Shown: positions 25,711 through 34,270 of the stretch, piece after piece
Layout of the letters: every line of letters starts with the position of its first letter
Position numbering within the stretch: the stretch's first letter is position 1
Assembly (NCBI RefSeq): GCF_017301735.1
Contig: NZ_CP071090.1
Span: 11,701,001-11,765,000, forward strand
Direction: 5' to 3'
Source of the DNA: Pyxidicoccus parkwaysis
GTDB lineage: Bacteria > Myxococcota > Myxococcia > Myxococcales > Myxococcaceae
Length of the DNA stretch: 64,000 nt
Notes under the pieces: generated by a model
Told to the model about the DNA's origin: nothing
Databases searched by the model: none
The model's input: only the letters and a program-made list of their open reading frames with translations
Program-made: the position numbers and the translations under genes

Positions 25711-26448
25711 TCACCGCTTGGTGGCGATGACGGTGCTGAGCGGCGTGAAGGGCTCGGGGAGGATGCCGTCGCGGACCTCCACCGTGAAGCCCTCCGCCTC
25801 CAGCAGCGCTCGGGCGCGAGGCACCAGGAACGTCAGGTAGTACATGACGAACGGTGGCCGCCAGAGCGCGTTGCGCACGCGCATGGCCGCGTTGAAGCCC
25901 TTGGCCAGCCAGAAGCCCGGTCGGAGCATCGAGGGCGGATGTGACGTCACGAAGAGGAAGCGGCCCCCGGGACGCAGCGCCCGGGTGATGCCGCGCACCA
26001 GCCGGGGCTCGTCCTCCTCGAGGATGTGGCCGAAGGCGCCGAAGCTGGTGACGACGTCGAACTCACTGTCGAACGGGAGCTCCAGCGCGTCGCCCCGGAT
26101 GAAGTCGAGGCGTGCGTCACCGGGAGCGCCGTGGAGCCGGCGGTTGGCTTCTTCAATCATACCCTGGCTGAGGTCGAAGCCGACGACGCGCTCGCGCGCG
26201 AGAGGCCGGAGGAAGCGCATGGCGGCGCCGGTGCCGCAGCACACGTCGAGCGCACTGGCGACGGAGTGGGGCGGCCCGAGCTGCTCGACGGCGACCTTGA
26301 GCACCGGGTCCGGCGTGCGGAAGGGCGTGTAGTCGAACTTGGGGGCGAGCAAATCGTACCCGCGCTCGACGGAGGTGAGCGCCTGGGTGGCCAGCTCGCG
26401 GAAGGTGGGCCCTTGGCGATGGAACATGGTGTCCATGATGTAGCGCAT
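25711..26448 (-). CDS. Class I SAM-dependent methyltransferase
   Basis: 245 residues. Motif I is ALDVCCGTGAAM (residues 67-78), the acidic end of beta-2 is VGFDLSQGMI, motif II region is LDFIRGDALELPF, and the post-II strand is FDVVTSFGAFGHI, all in Rossmann order. It belongs to the UbiE/ubiquinone-biosynthesis-like small-molecule methyltransferase group. The C-terminal hydrophobic stretch (FVMYYLTFLVPRAR) suggests a lipid-like or quinone-like substrate, which is inference. Divergent from the VWA lipoprotein gene. Confidence 0.82.
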   Translation of the reverse strand: MRYIMDTMFHRQGPTFRELATQALTSVERGYDLLAPKFDYTPFRTPDPVLKVAVEQLGPPHSVASALDVCCGTGAAMRFLRPLARERVVGFDLSQGMIEEANRRLHGAPGDARLDFIRGDALELPFDSEFDVVTSFGAFGHILEEDEPRLVRGITRALRPGGRFLFVTSHPPSMLRPGFWLAKGFNAAMRVRNALWRPPFVMYYLTFLVPRARALLEAEGFTVEVRDGILPEPFTPLSTVIATKR

Positions 26449-26548
26449 CCCCGGCGTGTGCAGGGGGCGTGGTGGAGGAAGTGGGGAGTGGACGACGCGA
26501 GCCCGGGCGGGGCGCGAGGCGGGGAGGATGGGCTAGGCTGCACGCCCC

Positions 26549-27658
26549 ATGCGCCGAGCCGCTGCAGTCGCCTTCCTGGCGCTCCTGTTTGCGTCGTGTC
26601 GAGACGAGCGGCTCGTGCCGTCCCTGCCGCCGGGCTACCACGTGGACACGTACGCGCAGCGCTCCGCGTCCGCGGTGGACGTGCTGTGGGTGGTGGACGA
26701 TTCGGGCTCCATGGCGCCGAGGCAGGAGTCGCTGGCGCGCAACTTCCAGGCGTTCATCGCGCTGTTCCGTGAGGGGCGCATCGACTTCCGGATGGGCGTT
26801 GCGACGACGGACATCTTCACGCGCCCGGGCGAGCTGGTGAGCGAGCCACGGGTGCTGGCGCCGGACACGCCAGGGTTGGAGCGGGCCTTCGGGGACAGCG
26901 TGAGGGTGGGGACGCAGGGCAGCGCGTACGAAGCGGGGCTGGAGGCGGCGAGGCTCGTGCTGGAGCGGCAGGCGCGGGAGAACGCGCCGGTACTCGAGGC
27001 GCGCGAGGCGTGTGAGTCCGGCTGTGCATCGGAGGCGTGCCGTGAGCAGTGCGCGGCAGCGCACCCGGTGGCCTTCCTACGTCCCGGGGCGTGGCTGTAC
27101 CTGGCGTTCGTGACGGACGAGGACGACCGCTCGCCGCACGACGTGCGCACGTACTGGCGCACCTTCGAGCAGGCGAAGGGGATTGGGAATGATGGGACGG
27201 TGATGGCGTCGGCCATCATCGGAGACGTGCCGTCGAACGGGTGCGGAGCGGAGCCGGGGACGCGGTACGCGGAGCTGGTGAAGCTCACGGGTGGCGAGGT
27301 GGGGAGCATCTGTGACGCGGACTTCGCGGACACGCTGCGCGCGCTGGCGACGAGCGCCGTGGGACTGCGGCGCACGTTCGCGCTGGAGCAGGCGCCGAGG
27401 GTGGACTCGTTGAAGGTGCGCGTGCGTTATCCGTGTGGCGCGTCGATGGAGTCCATTCGGGGCTGTGAGTCTGTGGACCGCACGGCCTGCGAGGGGCAGT
27501 CGGTGGAGGCGCTGGAGGCGGTGTGTACGCCGACGCAGGGCGGGACGGATGGGTGGACGTACGAGCCGGAGCGGCGCGTGGTGTTCTTCGCGGGCGAGTC
27601 CGTTCCGGGGCTCGGCACGCGGGTGGAGCTGGAGTACGTGGAGGAGGACGCATCGTGA
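26549..27658 (+). CDS. VWA-domain lipoprotein
   Basis: 369 residues. The lipoprotein signal ends LLFASC (Cys17). The von Willebrand A domain starts DVLWVVDDSGSM, whose DDSGS (50-54) is the MIDAS metal site. Then FRMGVATTDIF and FVTDEDDRSP give further strands and the typical late Asp. Six Cys residues between ~140 and 165 are spaced for disulfides (CESGCASEACREQC). First gene of a five-gene operon of exported lipoproteins. The domain usually binds protein ligands or matrix. Its stop overlaps a GTG (GTGA at 27655-27658) that opens a tandem-repeat stretch. Confidence 0.85.
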   Translation: MRRAAAVAFLALLFASCRDERLVPSLPPGYHVDTYAQRSASAVDVLWVVDDSGSMAPRQESLARNFQAFIALFREGRIDFRMGVATTDIFTRPGELVSEPRVLAPDTPGLERAFGDSVRVGTQGSAYEAGLEAARLVLERQARENAPVLEAREACESGCASEACREQCAAAHPVAFLRPGAWLYLAFVTDEDDRSPHDVRTYWRTFEQAKGIGNDGTVMASAIIGDVPSNGCGAEPGTRYAELVKLTGGEVGSICDADFADTLRALATSAVGLRRTFALEQAPRVDSLKVRVRYPCGASMESIRGCESVDRTACEGQSVEALEAVCTPTQGGTDGWTYEPERRVVFFAGESVPGLGTRVELEYVEEDAS

Positions 27659-29490
27659 GGCGTTACGGTCTCCACGAGTCGCATGGCTCGCGTGCTGCGC
27701 CACTCGCGGAGTCGGCACCGTCCATGGCGTCGTGCCCGCGCGTTCTCCACAAGTTGCTCAACTTGCGTAAGGCACCCAGCACGGACGAGGCGCGATTCCC
27801 GATGTCGCGGGCTCGCGTTCTCCACAAGTTGTTCTGCATGCATGGGGCGTCCAGCGCGGATGCGACCTGGCGTCCGGTGTTCATGGCTCGTGCTCGTCAC
27901 AAGTGGAATTGCTTGCGTGAGGCGCCCACCGCAGATGCGACATGGCGACCGGTGTTCATGGCTCGAGCGCTCCACAAGTCGCATGCCTTGCGTGAGGCGA
28001 CACATGCGGAGTCGGCACCGCGCGTGGTGCGGCGTGCTCGCGTTCTCCACAAGTTGTCTGCCCTGGTCCTCGTGCTCCTCTGTTTCATCGGAGCCGCATG
28101 CGATGGGGACGGGGCCGGGCGTCAGGTGCTTCCGCGCTGGGTGGTGCCGGAACCGACGCTCGACTTCGGACCTGTGCCCGCGCTGAACGAGCGCACGGTG
28201 ACGCTGCCTCTGGTGAACGCGGGGCGCGCATCGCTGCACATCCTCGGAGTCACCGTTCGCGAAGCGGAGACGCCATTCCGCGTGGTCTCCGCGCCGGAGC
28301 AGGTCGCCGCGCAGAGCGAAGCCTCCTTGACGCTGGCCTTCACTCCTCCACGCGAAGCCGCCTACGTCGCGACGCTGGAACTTCGCACGGACGACCCGGA
28401 GCGGAGCACGGCGGAGGTATCGCTCCGAGGAGAAGGCCGCACCGCAGCGGTCATCGAGCTGGACCCGCAGCAGCTCGACTTCGGCCGGGTCGCGGAGGGA
28501 AGCGCGGCCGTGCGGACCTTCACCGTGCGTTCGCGAGGCAGCGCCCCATTGGTGCTGGAAGAGGTCGCGCTCACGAGCGATACGCCCTCCACCTTCGAGC
28601 TGGTCGGCTCGACAAAGACGCCCGCCGTGCTGGACGCAGGCCGCGAGGTCCCACTCACCGTGCGCTACACCGCGCCCGTGGGAGCCGAGTCTGAGCAAAC
28701 GAGTGGAACCCTGCGTCTGCGCACCACGGACCCTGACCATCGCGAGGCCACGGTGTCGCTGAGAGGCGGAGTGAATCGTGCGCCCCTGCCTGTCATCGTG
28801 TCACTGAGAGCAACCGCACCGGGCCAGCAGGTGAAGCTCGATGCAACGGCCTCGCAGGACCCGGATGGGGACGAACCGCTCGAGTACGAGTGGGCCCTTC
28901 GCCAGCGGCCCGTGGGAGCACAAGCCACCATCGCGGACGCCAGGGCAGCCAGCACGGTGCTGCAATTGGACCCGGTGGTGCCGGGTGAATACGAAGTGGA
29001 ACTGCACGTGACGGATGCGGCGGGAGCCCGCAGCCTCCACCCCGCGACGGCCCGGGTCCTGGCCGTGCCCGCGCAGCGCCTGTTGGTCGATGTGTCCTGG
29101 AACAACGCGGTCACGGACCTGGACCTGCACGTGCTGCGGAATACGGGCGCGGAATTGGGCTCGGCGCCGGATGACTGCCACTACGCGAATCCACGTCCTG
29201 ACTGGGGCGACCCCGGTCCACTCGACGACCCCGAGTTGTTGCGAGACCGGCTGACGGGCTACGGGCCGGAGGTGTTCGGCTACGAGGTCCCCGTCACCGG
29301 GACGTACCGGGTGGCGGTGGTGCTCGCTCGGGAGAACGGAGCGGTGGACCCTCGCAGTGAGGCCACGGTGCGCATCTACGACCGGGGCGCGCTGAAGGGC
29401 GAATACCGCCGCACTTTAGCGAAGCAGGGCGATGCGTGGATGGTGGCGGATGTGCAGTGGCCTGCGGGCATCGTCACAGAGGTGCCGTGA
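27655..29490 (+). CDS. ASH/PKD-domain lipoprotein preceded by in-frame tandem start-region repeats
   Basis: The frame runs from the GTG overlapping the VWA stop, but the first ~129 codons are five 25-codon repeats. A lipoprotein signal (HKLSALVLVLLCFIGAAC) only follows after them. The working start is therefore probably one of the adjacent GTGs at 28024 or 28027, giving ~488 residues. The mature protein has two ASH/choice-of-anchor D beta domains (TLDFGPVPALNERTVTLPL; QLDFGRVAEGSAAVRTF), a PKD-like domain (LDATASQDPDGDEPLEYEW) and a C-terminal YfaP-like segment (NAVTDLDLHVLRNTG). It likely acts as a surface or periplasmic scaffold with its operon partners. If the first start is used, the long basic leader would block normal export. 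Confidence 0.75.
   Translation: MRRYGLHESHGSRAAPLAESAPSMASCPRVLHKLLNLRKAPSTDEARFPMSRARVLHKLFCMHGASSADATWRPVFMARARHKWNCLREAPTADATWRPVFMARALHKSHALREATHAESAPRVVRRARVLHKLSALVLVLLCFIGAACDGDGAGRQVLPRWVVPEPTLDFGPVPALNERTVTLPLVNAGRASLHILGVTVREAETPFRVVSAPEQVAAQSEASLTLAFTPPREAAYVATLELRTDDPERSTAEVSLRGEGRTAAVIELDPQQLDFGRVAEGSAAVRTFTVRSRGSAPLVLEEVALTSDTPSTFELVGSTKTPAVLDAGREVPLTVRYTAPVGAESEQTSGTLRLRTTDPDHREATVSLRGGVNRAPLPVIVSLRATAPGQQVKLDATASQDPDGDEPLEYEWALRQRPVGAQATIADARAASTVLQLDPVVPGEYEVELHVTDAAGARSLHPATARVLAVPAQRLLVDVSWNNAVTDLDLHVLRNTGAELGSAPDDCHYANPRPDWGDPGPLDDPELLRDRLTGYGPEVFGYEVPVTGTYRVAVVLARENGAVDPRSEATVRIYDRGALKGEYRRTLAKQGDAWMVADVQWPAGIVTEVP
27667..28041 (+). repeat. Five 75-bp tandem repeats of a translation start region
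   Basis: Units at 27667, 27742, 27817, 27892 and 27967 are each exactly 75 bp (25 codons) and in frame with the downstream gene. The shared pattern is x-L-H-K, then x-x-x-L-R-E-A-P, A-D/E-x-A, then M-A-R-A-R. Each unit ends with a possible start codon (ATG in units 1-4, GTG-GTG in unit 5) followed by GCTCG-like sequence and CTCCACAAG. That is also how the real signal peptide begins at 28024-28060. Units 3 and 4 are closest to each other; units 1 and 5 share GAGTCGGCACCG. There are no spacers. Confidence 0.85.
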
Positions 29491-30959
29491 TGTCGCGCGC
29501 CTCGGTGCTGCTCATCCTGCTCCTGTTTGTGGCCTGCACCTCCGACCCCGCGAAGCCCACGCCCGACGCGGGACCCGAGGCGACGGCCTGCGAGCACCGC
29601 GAAGACTGCGAGGGCGGCCAGGTCTGCGGGACGGAAGGCTTCTGCGGCCCCTGCGAGTCCAGCGGCCAGTGCCGGCTGAAGGAGCGCTGCGACGCGGATG
29701 CACACGCCTGCGTCCTCCGAGAAGGCTGGGGCACCGACTGCACGGTCAGCGCGGACTGCGAGCTCGGGATGTGGTGCCGCGAGGGCCTCTGCCGGCAGCG
29801 TGCGGACGTGGTCCTTTGTCCCTCGGGCTCGAAGGACGAGTGTCCCTCGGGCCAGCGCTGCGACACGGCAAACTTCGTCTGTGAAGAGGACCTGGGCTGT
29901 GTTGAGGACGCGGACTGCGGTGCGGAAGAACGCTGCAACACGGGGCTGCACGCCTGCGTGCCCCGCTGCACCGAAGCCACTGCGCCCCAGGTCTGTGCCT
30001 CCGGCGAGCACTGCGCCGAAGGCCGGTGCGTCCAGTGCGAGGCGGATGCGGAGTGCGGCCCCGGCCTCATCTGTGATGTCGCGGGACGCTGCGCGGCGAC
30101 ACCGCGTTGCTACTCGGACCGTGACTGCACGGTGCCGCTGCAATGCCACGTGCCGAGTGGAGCCTGTCTGCCCGCGCTGCCCCCGTGCACCTCGGACGAT
30201 GGATGCGCGGTGGACCAGCGCTGCGACGTGGGAACCGGCACGTGCGTACCCAGGGCTTGCGCACCGGATGCACTGGAGCCCAACGACACTCCCGCCACGG
30301 CGTATCCCGTGCGCGCGAGTCGGTATGTCGGCCTGACGCTCTGCGCGGACGACGTGGACTACTTCTCCATCACATTGGAGCGAGGCGACCAGCTCGGAGT
30401 GAATGTGGAGGCGGATGCCTTCGCGGAGCCGGCGTTCTCCACCACGCTCCAGGACGCGAGCGGGCGGGTGCTCGCATTGGGGCACTTCCTCGCGACGCAT
30501 GTCGCGGCGGTGCCGGGCACATACACCGTGCGCGTTGCCGCGCAGGGGAGTGAGCCTCGTTCCTACGACGTGGGCTTCTTCCTCTCGCGGGGAACGCCGT
30601 GTGACGACGACTCTCACGAGCCCAACGACACCTCCGCCACGGCAACGCTCTTCACAGCAGGCGCAGTCATCGAAGGGATGCTGTGTCCCCAGGACCAGGA
30701 CCACTTCCTGCTCACGGTGCCGGAGGGGCAGGGCGTGCGCGTGTCACTGTCGAACTACGTCGCCACGGACGGATTGCTTCGCCTGTGCCTGCTTGGAGGA
30801 GACGGAACGCAGGAGCTGGGGTGCTCAACTGAAGCCAGCGGAGCCACGGTCTCCGTGTCCGGCTCCATCGCCGGAGGAAGGACGCTCACCGTACGAATCA
30901 CCGGAGATGATGCGCGCACCACGAATGGCTACACCCTCCAGGCGGAGTTGTTGCCGTGA
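29490..30959 (+). CDS. Cys-rich lipoprotein with two PPC-type domains
   Basis: 489 residues; the ATG shares its first base with the upstream stop. Signal peptide SVLLILLLFVAC (lipobox FVAC). Residues ~30-260 hold about eight Cys-rich modules of the form C-x5-DCEGGQVCG, like the stalk modules of TraA and Dickkopf-type domains. Two bacterial pre-peptidase C-terminal (PPC) domains follow, both opening with EPNDTxATA (LEPNDTPATAYPV; HEPNDTSATATLF) and containing DxDYFSI/DQDHFLL. No catalytic domain is present. It is probably an extracellular adhesion or scaffold lipoprotein. Its stop overlaps the next gene (GTGA). Confidence 0.8.
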   Translation: MSRASVLLILLLFVACTSDPAKPTPDAGPEATACEHREDCEGGQVCGTEGFCGPCESSGQCRLKERCDADAHACVLREGWGTDCTVSADCELGMWCREGLCRQRADVVLCPSGSKDECPSGQRCDTANFVCEEDLGCVEDADCGAEERCNTGLHACVPRCTEATAPQVCASGEHCAEGRCVQCEADAECGPGLICDVAGRCAATPRCYSDRDCTVPLQCHVPSGACLPALPPCTSDDGCAVDQRCDVGTGTCVPRACAPDALEPNDTPATAYPVRASRYVGLTLCADDVDYFSITLERGDQLGVNVEADAFAEPAFSTTLQDASGRVLALGHFLATHVAAVPGTYTVRVAAQGSEPRSYDVGFFLSRGTPCDDDSHEPNDTSATATLFTAGAVIEGMLCPQDQDHFLLTVPEGQGVRVSLSNYVATDGLLRLCLLGGDGTQELGCSTEASGATVSVSGSIAGGRTLTVRITGDDARTTNGYTLQAELLP

Positions 30960-31144
30960 ACCGAAGTCACCGCGCTCGGGGCCTGCCAGCACTCCTCTCG
31001 CAAGGCGGAACTGTTGCCATGAACCGGGGGCGCTGCGCTCGGGCTCTGTCAGCATTCGCATCTCTGTGCGGAGCTGCTGCCGTGCATCAAGGCCACCACG
31101 CGCGGGATTTGGCTGCACTCGTCCCCTTGTGTGGCGTTGCTGCC
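30956..31144 (+). repeat. Three 63-bp tandem repeats of a translation start region
   Basis: Units start at 30956 (GTG), 31019 (ATG) and 31082 (GTG), with a decayed fourth start position at 31145 (ATC). Each unit opens GTGAACCG or ATGAACCG (GTGCATCA in the third) and ends GGCGGAxxTGTTGCC or a close variant. The end of the preceding gene (GGCGGAGTTGTTGCC, just before 30956) is the template for those unit ends, so each unit carries start codon, signal-peptide n-region and the next ribosome-binding site. Units 1 and 2 agree at 44 of 63 bases. Confidence 0.85.
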
Positions 31145-34100
31145 ATCAGTCATGGCGCCTGCGACCGGCGTCATGCCATCGCCAGGGCAGGGCTCCTCCT
31201 CATGGCGATGCTGTGCCTCCTGCCTGCGCTATCAGCCTGCGGTGACAGCCCGCGTCCGCCAGGAACCACCGTCGACGCTGGCATCACCGACGCGGGAACG
31301 GTGGCTGAAGACGCAGGCACTGATGCGGGCTCGCAGACGGACGCGGGCCCGGCACCCACGCTCCTCTCGTCGCTGCCAGCACGAGGCGAGAGCGGAGGCG
31401 GCACCTGGGTTCGCGTGACAGGCAGCGGCTTCATCCAGGGCGTGGCCACGACCCCCACGGAGGCCGCCCGTCGCACGGTGCTCAAGTTAGGCGAGCGTGA
31501 GGTGCGCGACTTCCAGCTCATCAACGACACCTCGCTCGACCTCCGCACGCCGCCGGGAACACCGGGGCCCACAAACATCTCCCTGGAGAACCCACGAGGC
31601 ACGGCCCGCTGTGAGGCCTGCTTCACGTACTTCGAGTCCTTCGACCTGCGAGACCTCGCCCCCGCGACAGGCGCACTCTCCGGCGGCAACACGGTGGCAC
31701 TGGTGGGCACGGGCTTCCCATCAGAGGTCCAGGTCCTCTTCGGGGGTACAGCCAGTCCCGCCATCACGCAAGTCTCCTCCAACGAGCTCCGCGTCATCGT
31801 CCCCCGAGCCTCGAGCGCCGGCCCCGTGGACGTGCGAGTCCAGGGGCAGGGGAGCGGAGGCGTACTGCGGCGCGCGTATCGCTACCTCGACGACCCGCGA
31901 ATCACGGACGTCACGCCGCTCACCGGCCCGCAATCCGGAGGCACGCAGGTGGTGCTCATGGGCAGGGGCTTCGAGGGCACGACCGCAGTCCGCTTCGGAA
32001 ACACACCCGCTCCGCTGTTCCAGGTGGACTCACCGTTCCAACTCACGGCGACCACGCCCCCGGGCCCGAGCGCGGCAGCCACGAATGTCACGGTCGTCAC
32101 GCCACATGGCACCTGGACCTCCCGCAATGCCTTCACCTACGAGGACGCCACTCCAGCAGGCCTCACCCTGCACGGAGTCTTCCCCCACGTCGGCACGAGA
32201 GCGGACGGCACGGTAACGCTCACGGGGAGCGGGCTCGACGCGGCCGGGCTCGCGGTGTCCTTCGGAGGCCAGGCCGTAACACTCGTCACAGCCACACCGA
32301 CCACGGCCACCGTCACCGTGCCCGCGCGAGCATCCCTGCCACGCATCGTCACCGTGAGCGTCACGGCCGGCGCCGCGAGTGCCAGCCTCTCGAATGGCTA
32401 CACCTTCCAGCTCGCGCTCTCCCAGGTGACACCTGATACGGGCCCCGCTACCGGTGGCACGCCGGTGACGGTGGAAGGAACGTTCATTCCACCGGACGCG
32501 GTGGTGCGGGTGGGGGCGCTCGAAGCCACGGCCGTGTCCACGCCGACGCAGGAACAACTGCGCTTCACGACACCGCCAGGGGGCGCGGGTGCGCACGCGC
32601 TCCTCGTCTTCTCCGCGAGCGACCCGGAGAACGAAGTCCTCCTACCGGACGCATACACATACGAAGCACCGCTCACCCTCGCCCAGGTGGAGCCCGCCCG
32701 AGGCGCCATCGCAGGCGGCACCCGAGTCACGGTGAGAGGCACTGGCTTCGGAGCCGGCACCACCGTCACCTTCGCAGGCGAGCCTGCTACGGACGTGCAG
32801 GTGGTGGACGGCCACACGCTGACCTGCCGCACGCCGCCCTCGCGAGTGCAGGCCCCGGCGGAGGTGTCCGTCACGCGAGGCGCAATCCGTGCCTCCCTCT
32901 CCGAAGCCTTCACCTACTTCGACCCGAGAGGACCGGGAGGACTCTCCGGTGGCCCACTCACGGGGACGTTGAACGTCACGGTGCTCGACACGTCATCCGG
33001 GGCATACGGACGGCCCGTCGAGGGAGCACGGGTGCTGCTCGGCACTGACGCGGCGACACCGCTCCAGGGACTCACGGATGCACGAGGGCAGCTCACGCTC
33101 TCGGACCCGGGGATGGTGGGCGCGCAGGTCGCCACGGCCTTCAAGGACGGCTACGACGCGGTGACGGTGGCGGGCATCCGCGCGGAGAACCTGACGGTGT
33201 ACCTGCGCAAGCTCACGAGCGACTCCAACCCGGGCAACCCACCCGACCTCCCTCCGGCCACCATCGTCGGCCGGGTGAGAGGCTTCAAGCCGCCAAGGCC
33301 CCTCGCACCCAACGAGGTGCTGGAAGCCCGCGTCTTCGTCGCGCAGCCGAGCCCCACCTCGGGCCCGCCCTTCGTTGGGCCGGGAGACCGGCGCGCGGAC
33401 ACATGGCGCGTACGAGCGGAAGGCGGCACGTTCCAGGTCCACACCCAGCCCGGCCTGCGCGCGGTGTACGCGGTGCTCGGAGTGCTGAAGGACGAAGTGA
33501 ACTTCGAGCCCTACCTGCTCGGAGTCCGCCGAGGCATCGCGGCCTCCTCCACGCGAGTCGCGGAGGGGCAGGACGTGGTGCTCGACATGCATCTCGACGT
33601 CGCCGCGCCGCTCACGGTGGACGGCCCCATCACCGTCTCGGGACAGCCCGCGCAGCATCAGGTGTACGCATGGCTGGACCTGGGCGCGGAGGGACTGGTG
33701 CCGCACCCGCACAACTGGGGCACGGGCACACGCTTCTTCTCCACCATCGAAGGCCCGGGGCCACGGCTCACCTTCCCCGGCCTGCCACGCGTGGACGGAA
33801 CGAGCCTCCTGTTCCTCGACCTGCTGCGAGGCACCACCACGTATCCGCAGAGTCTGCTCTACCACCGCCAGCCGGGAGACCCCACGCAGGGCATGACCCT
33901 CGGGCCCTTGCTGCCGTTGCCAATCTTCACCGAGCCGCCCTCTGGCCAGCGCTTCGTAGGAGACGTGGCGTGGAGCACGAACATCTCCGCTCCAGTGCCC
34001 GACGTGCAGCGGCTCACCCTCACCGCGGTGGGCGAAGGCACTGGCATCCGCTGGACGGCCATCCTCCCGGGAGGAGCAACGCACGTGACGCTCCCGCAGC

Positions 34101-34270
34101 CCGCGCTGGAGGTTCTCCGCGCCGGACTGCCCGCGAACACGCGCCTGCGCGCGGACCTGTCCACGGCGCGCGTGCCTCGCTTCGACTACGCGCAGTGGAC
34201 CTACGACACGCTCTCGCCCGCGACGTGGACGGCCTATGTGCTCGGACGCTCGGAGGTCTTCGACCCGTGA
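30956..34270 (+). CDS. IPT/TIG-repeat lipoprotein
   Basis: 1104 residues as an open frame from the GTG that overlaps the upstream stop. The first 63 codons are three tandem 21-codon units, and the lipoprotein signal (LLLMAMLCLLPALSAC) comes only after them, so the start used is uncertain (30956, 31019 or 31082). At least six IPT/TIG Ig-like domains follow, each with a P-x-x-G-P-x-x-GG-T core (VTPDTGPATGGTPVTVEG; VEPARGAIAGGTRVTVRGTG). Next come a carboxypeptidase-regulatory-like domain (YGRPVEGARVLLGTD) and ~350 residues of beta-rich sequence. TIG domains commonly build adhesins or glycan-binding surface proteins. Fourth gene of the operon. Confidence 0.8.
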   Translation: MNRSHRARGLPALLSQGGTVAMNRGRCARALSAFASLCGAAAVHQGHHARDLAALVPLCGVAAISHGACDRRHAIARAGLLLMAMLCLLPALSACGDSPRPPGTTVDAGITDAGTVAEDAGTDAGSQTDAGPAPTLLSSLPARGESGGGTWVRVTGSGFIQGVATTPTEAARRTVLKLGEREVRDFQLINDTSLDLRTPPGTPGPTNISLENPRGTARCEACFTYFESFDLRDLAPATGALSGGNTVALVGTGFPSEVQVLFGGTASPAITQVSSNELRVIVPRASSAGPVDVRVQGQGSGGVLRRAYRYLDDPRITDVTPLTGPQSGGTQVVLMGRGFEGTTAVRFGNTPAPLFQVDSPFQLTATTPPGPSAAATNVTVVTPHGTWTSRNAFTYEDATPAGLTLHGVFPHVGTRADGTVTLTGSGLDAAGLAVSFGGQAVTLVTATPTTATVTVPARASLPRIVTVSVTAGAASASLSNGYTFQLALSQVTPDTGPATGGTPVTVEGTFIPPDAVVRVGALEATAVSTPTQEQLRFTTPPGGAGAHALLVFSASDPENEVLLPDAYTYEAPLTLAQVEPARGAIAGGTRVTVRGTGFGAGTTVTFAGEPATDVQVVDGHTLTCRTPPSRVQAPAEVSVTRGAIRASLSEAFTYFDPRGPGGLSGGPLTGTLNVTVLDTSSGAYGRPVEGARVLLGTDAATPLQGLTDARGQLTLSDPGMVGAQVATAFKDGYDAVTVAGIRAENLTVYLRKLTSDSNPGNPPDLPPATIVGRVRGFKPPRPLAPNEVLEARVFVAQPSPTSGPPFVGPGDRRADTWRVRAEGGTFQVHTQPGLRAVYAVLGVLKDEVNFEPYLLGVRRGIAASSTRVAEGQDVVLDMHLDVAAPLTVDGPITVSGQPAQHQVYAWLDLGAEGLVPHPHNWGTGTRFFSTIEGPGPRLTFPGLPRVDGTSLLFLDLLRGTTTYPQSLLYHRQPGDPTQGMTLGPLLPLPIFTEPPSGQRFVGDVAWSTNISAPVPDVQRLTLTAVGEGTGIRWTAILPGGATHVTLPQPALEVLRAGLPANTRLRADLSTARVPRFDYAQWTYDTLSPATWTAYVLGRSEVFDP

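Noticed and set aside
27667..28041. CRISPR-like periodic repeats
   Set aside because: The 75-bp units adjoin each other with no spacers, are imperfect, and stay in frame with a downstream gene; no cas gene is near.
27427..28740. 437-codon open frame on the minus strand across the repeat array
   Set aside because: The repetitive QLVENA-like units in it are just the reverse complement of the plus-strand repeats, and it continues through the ASH-domain gene without coding features.
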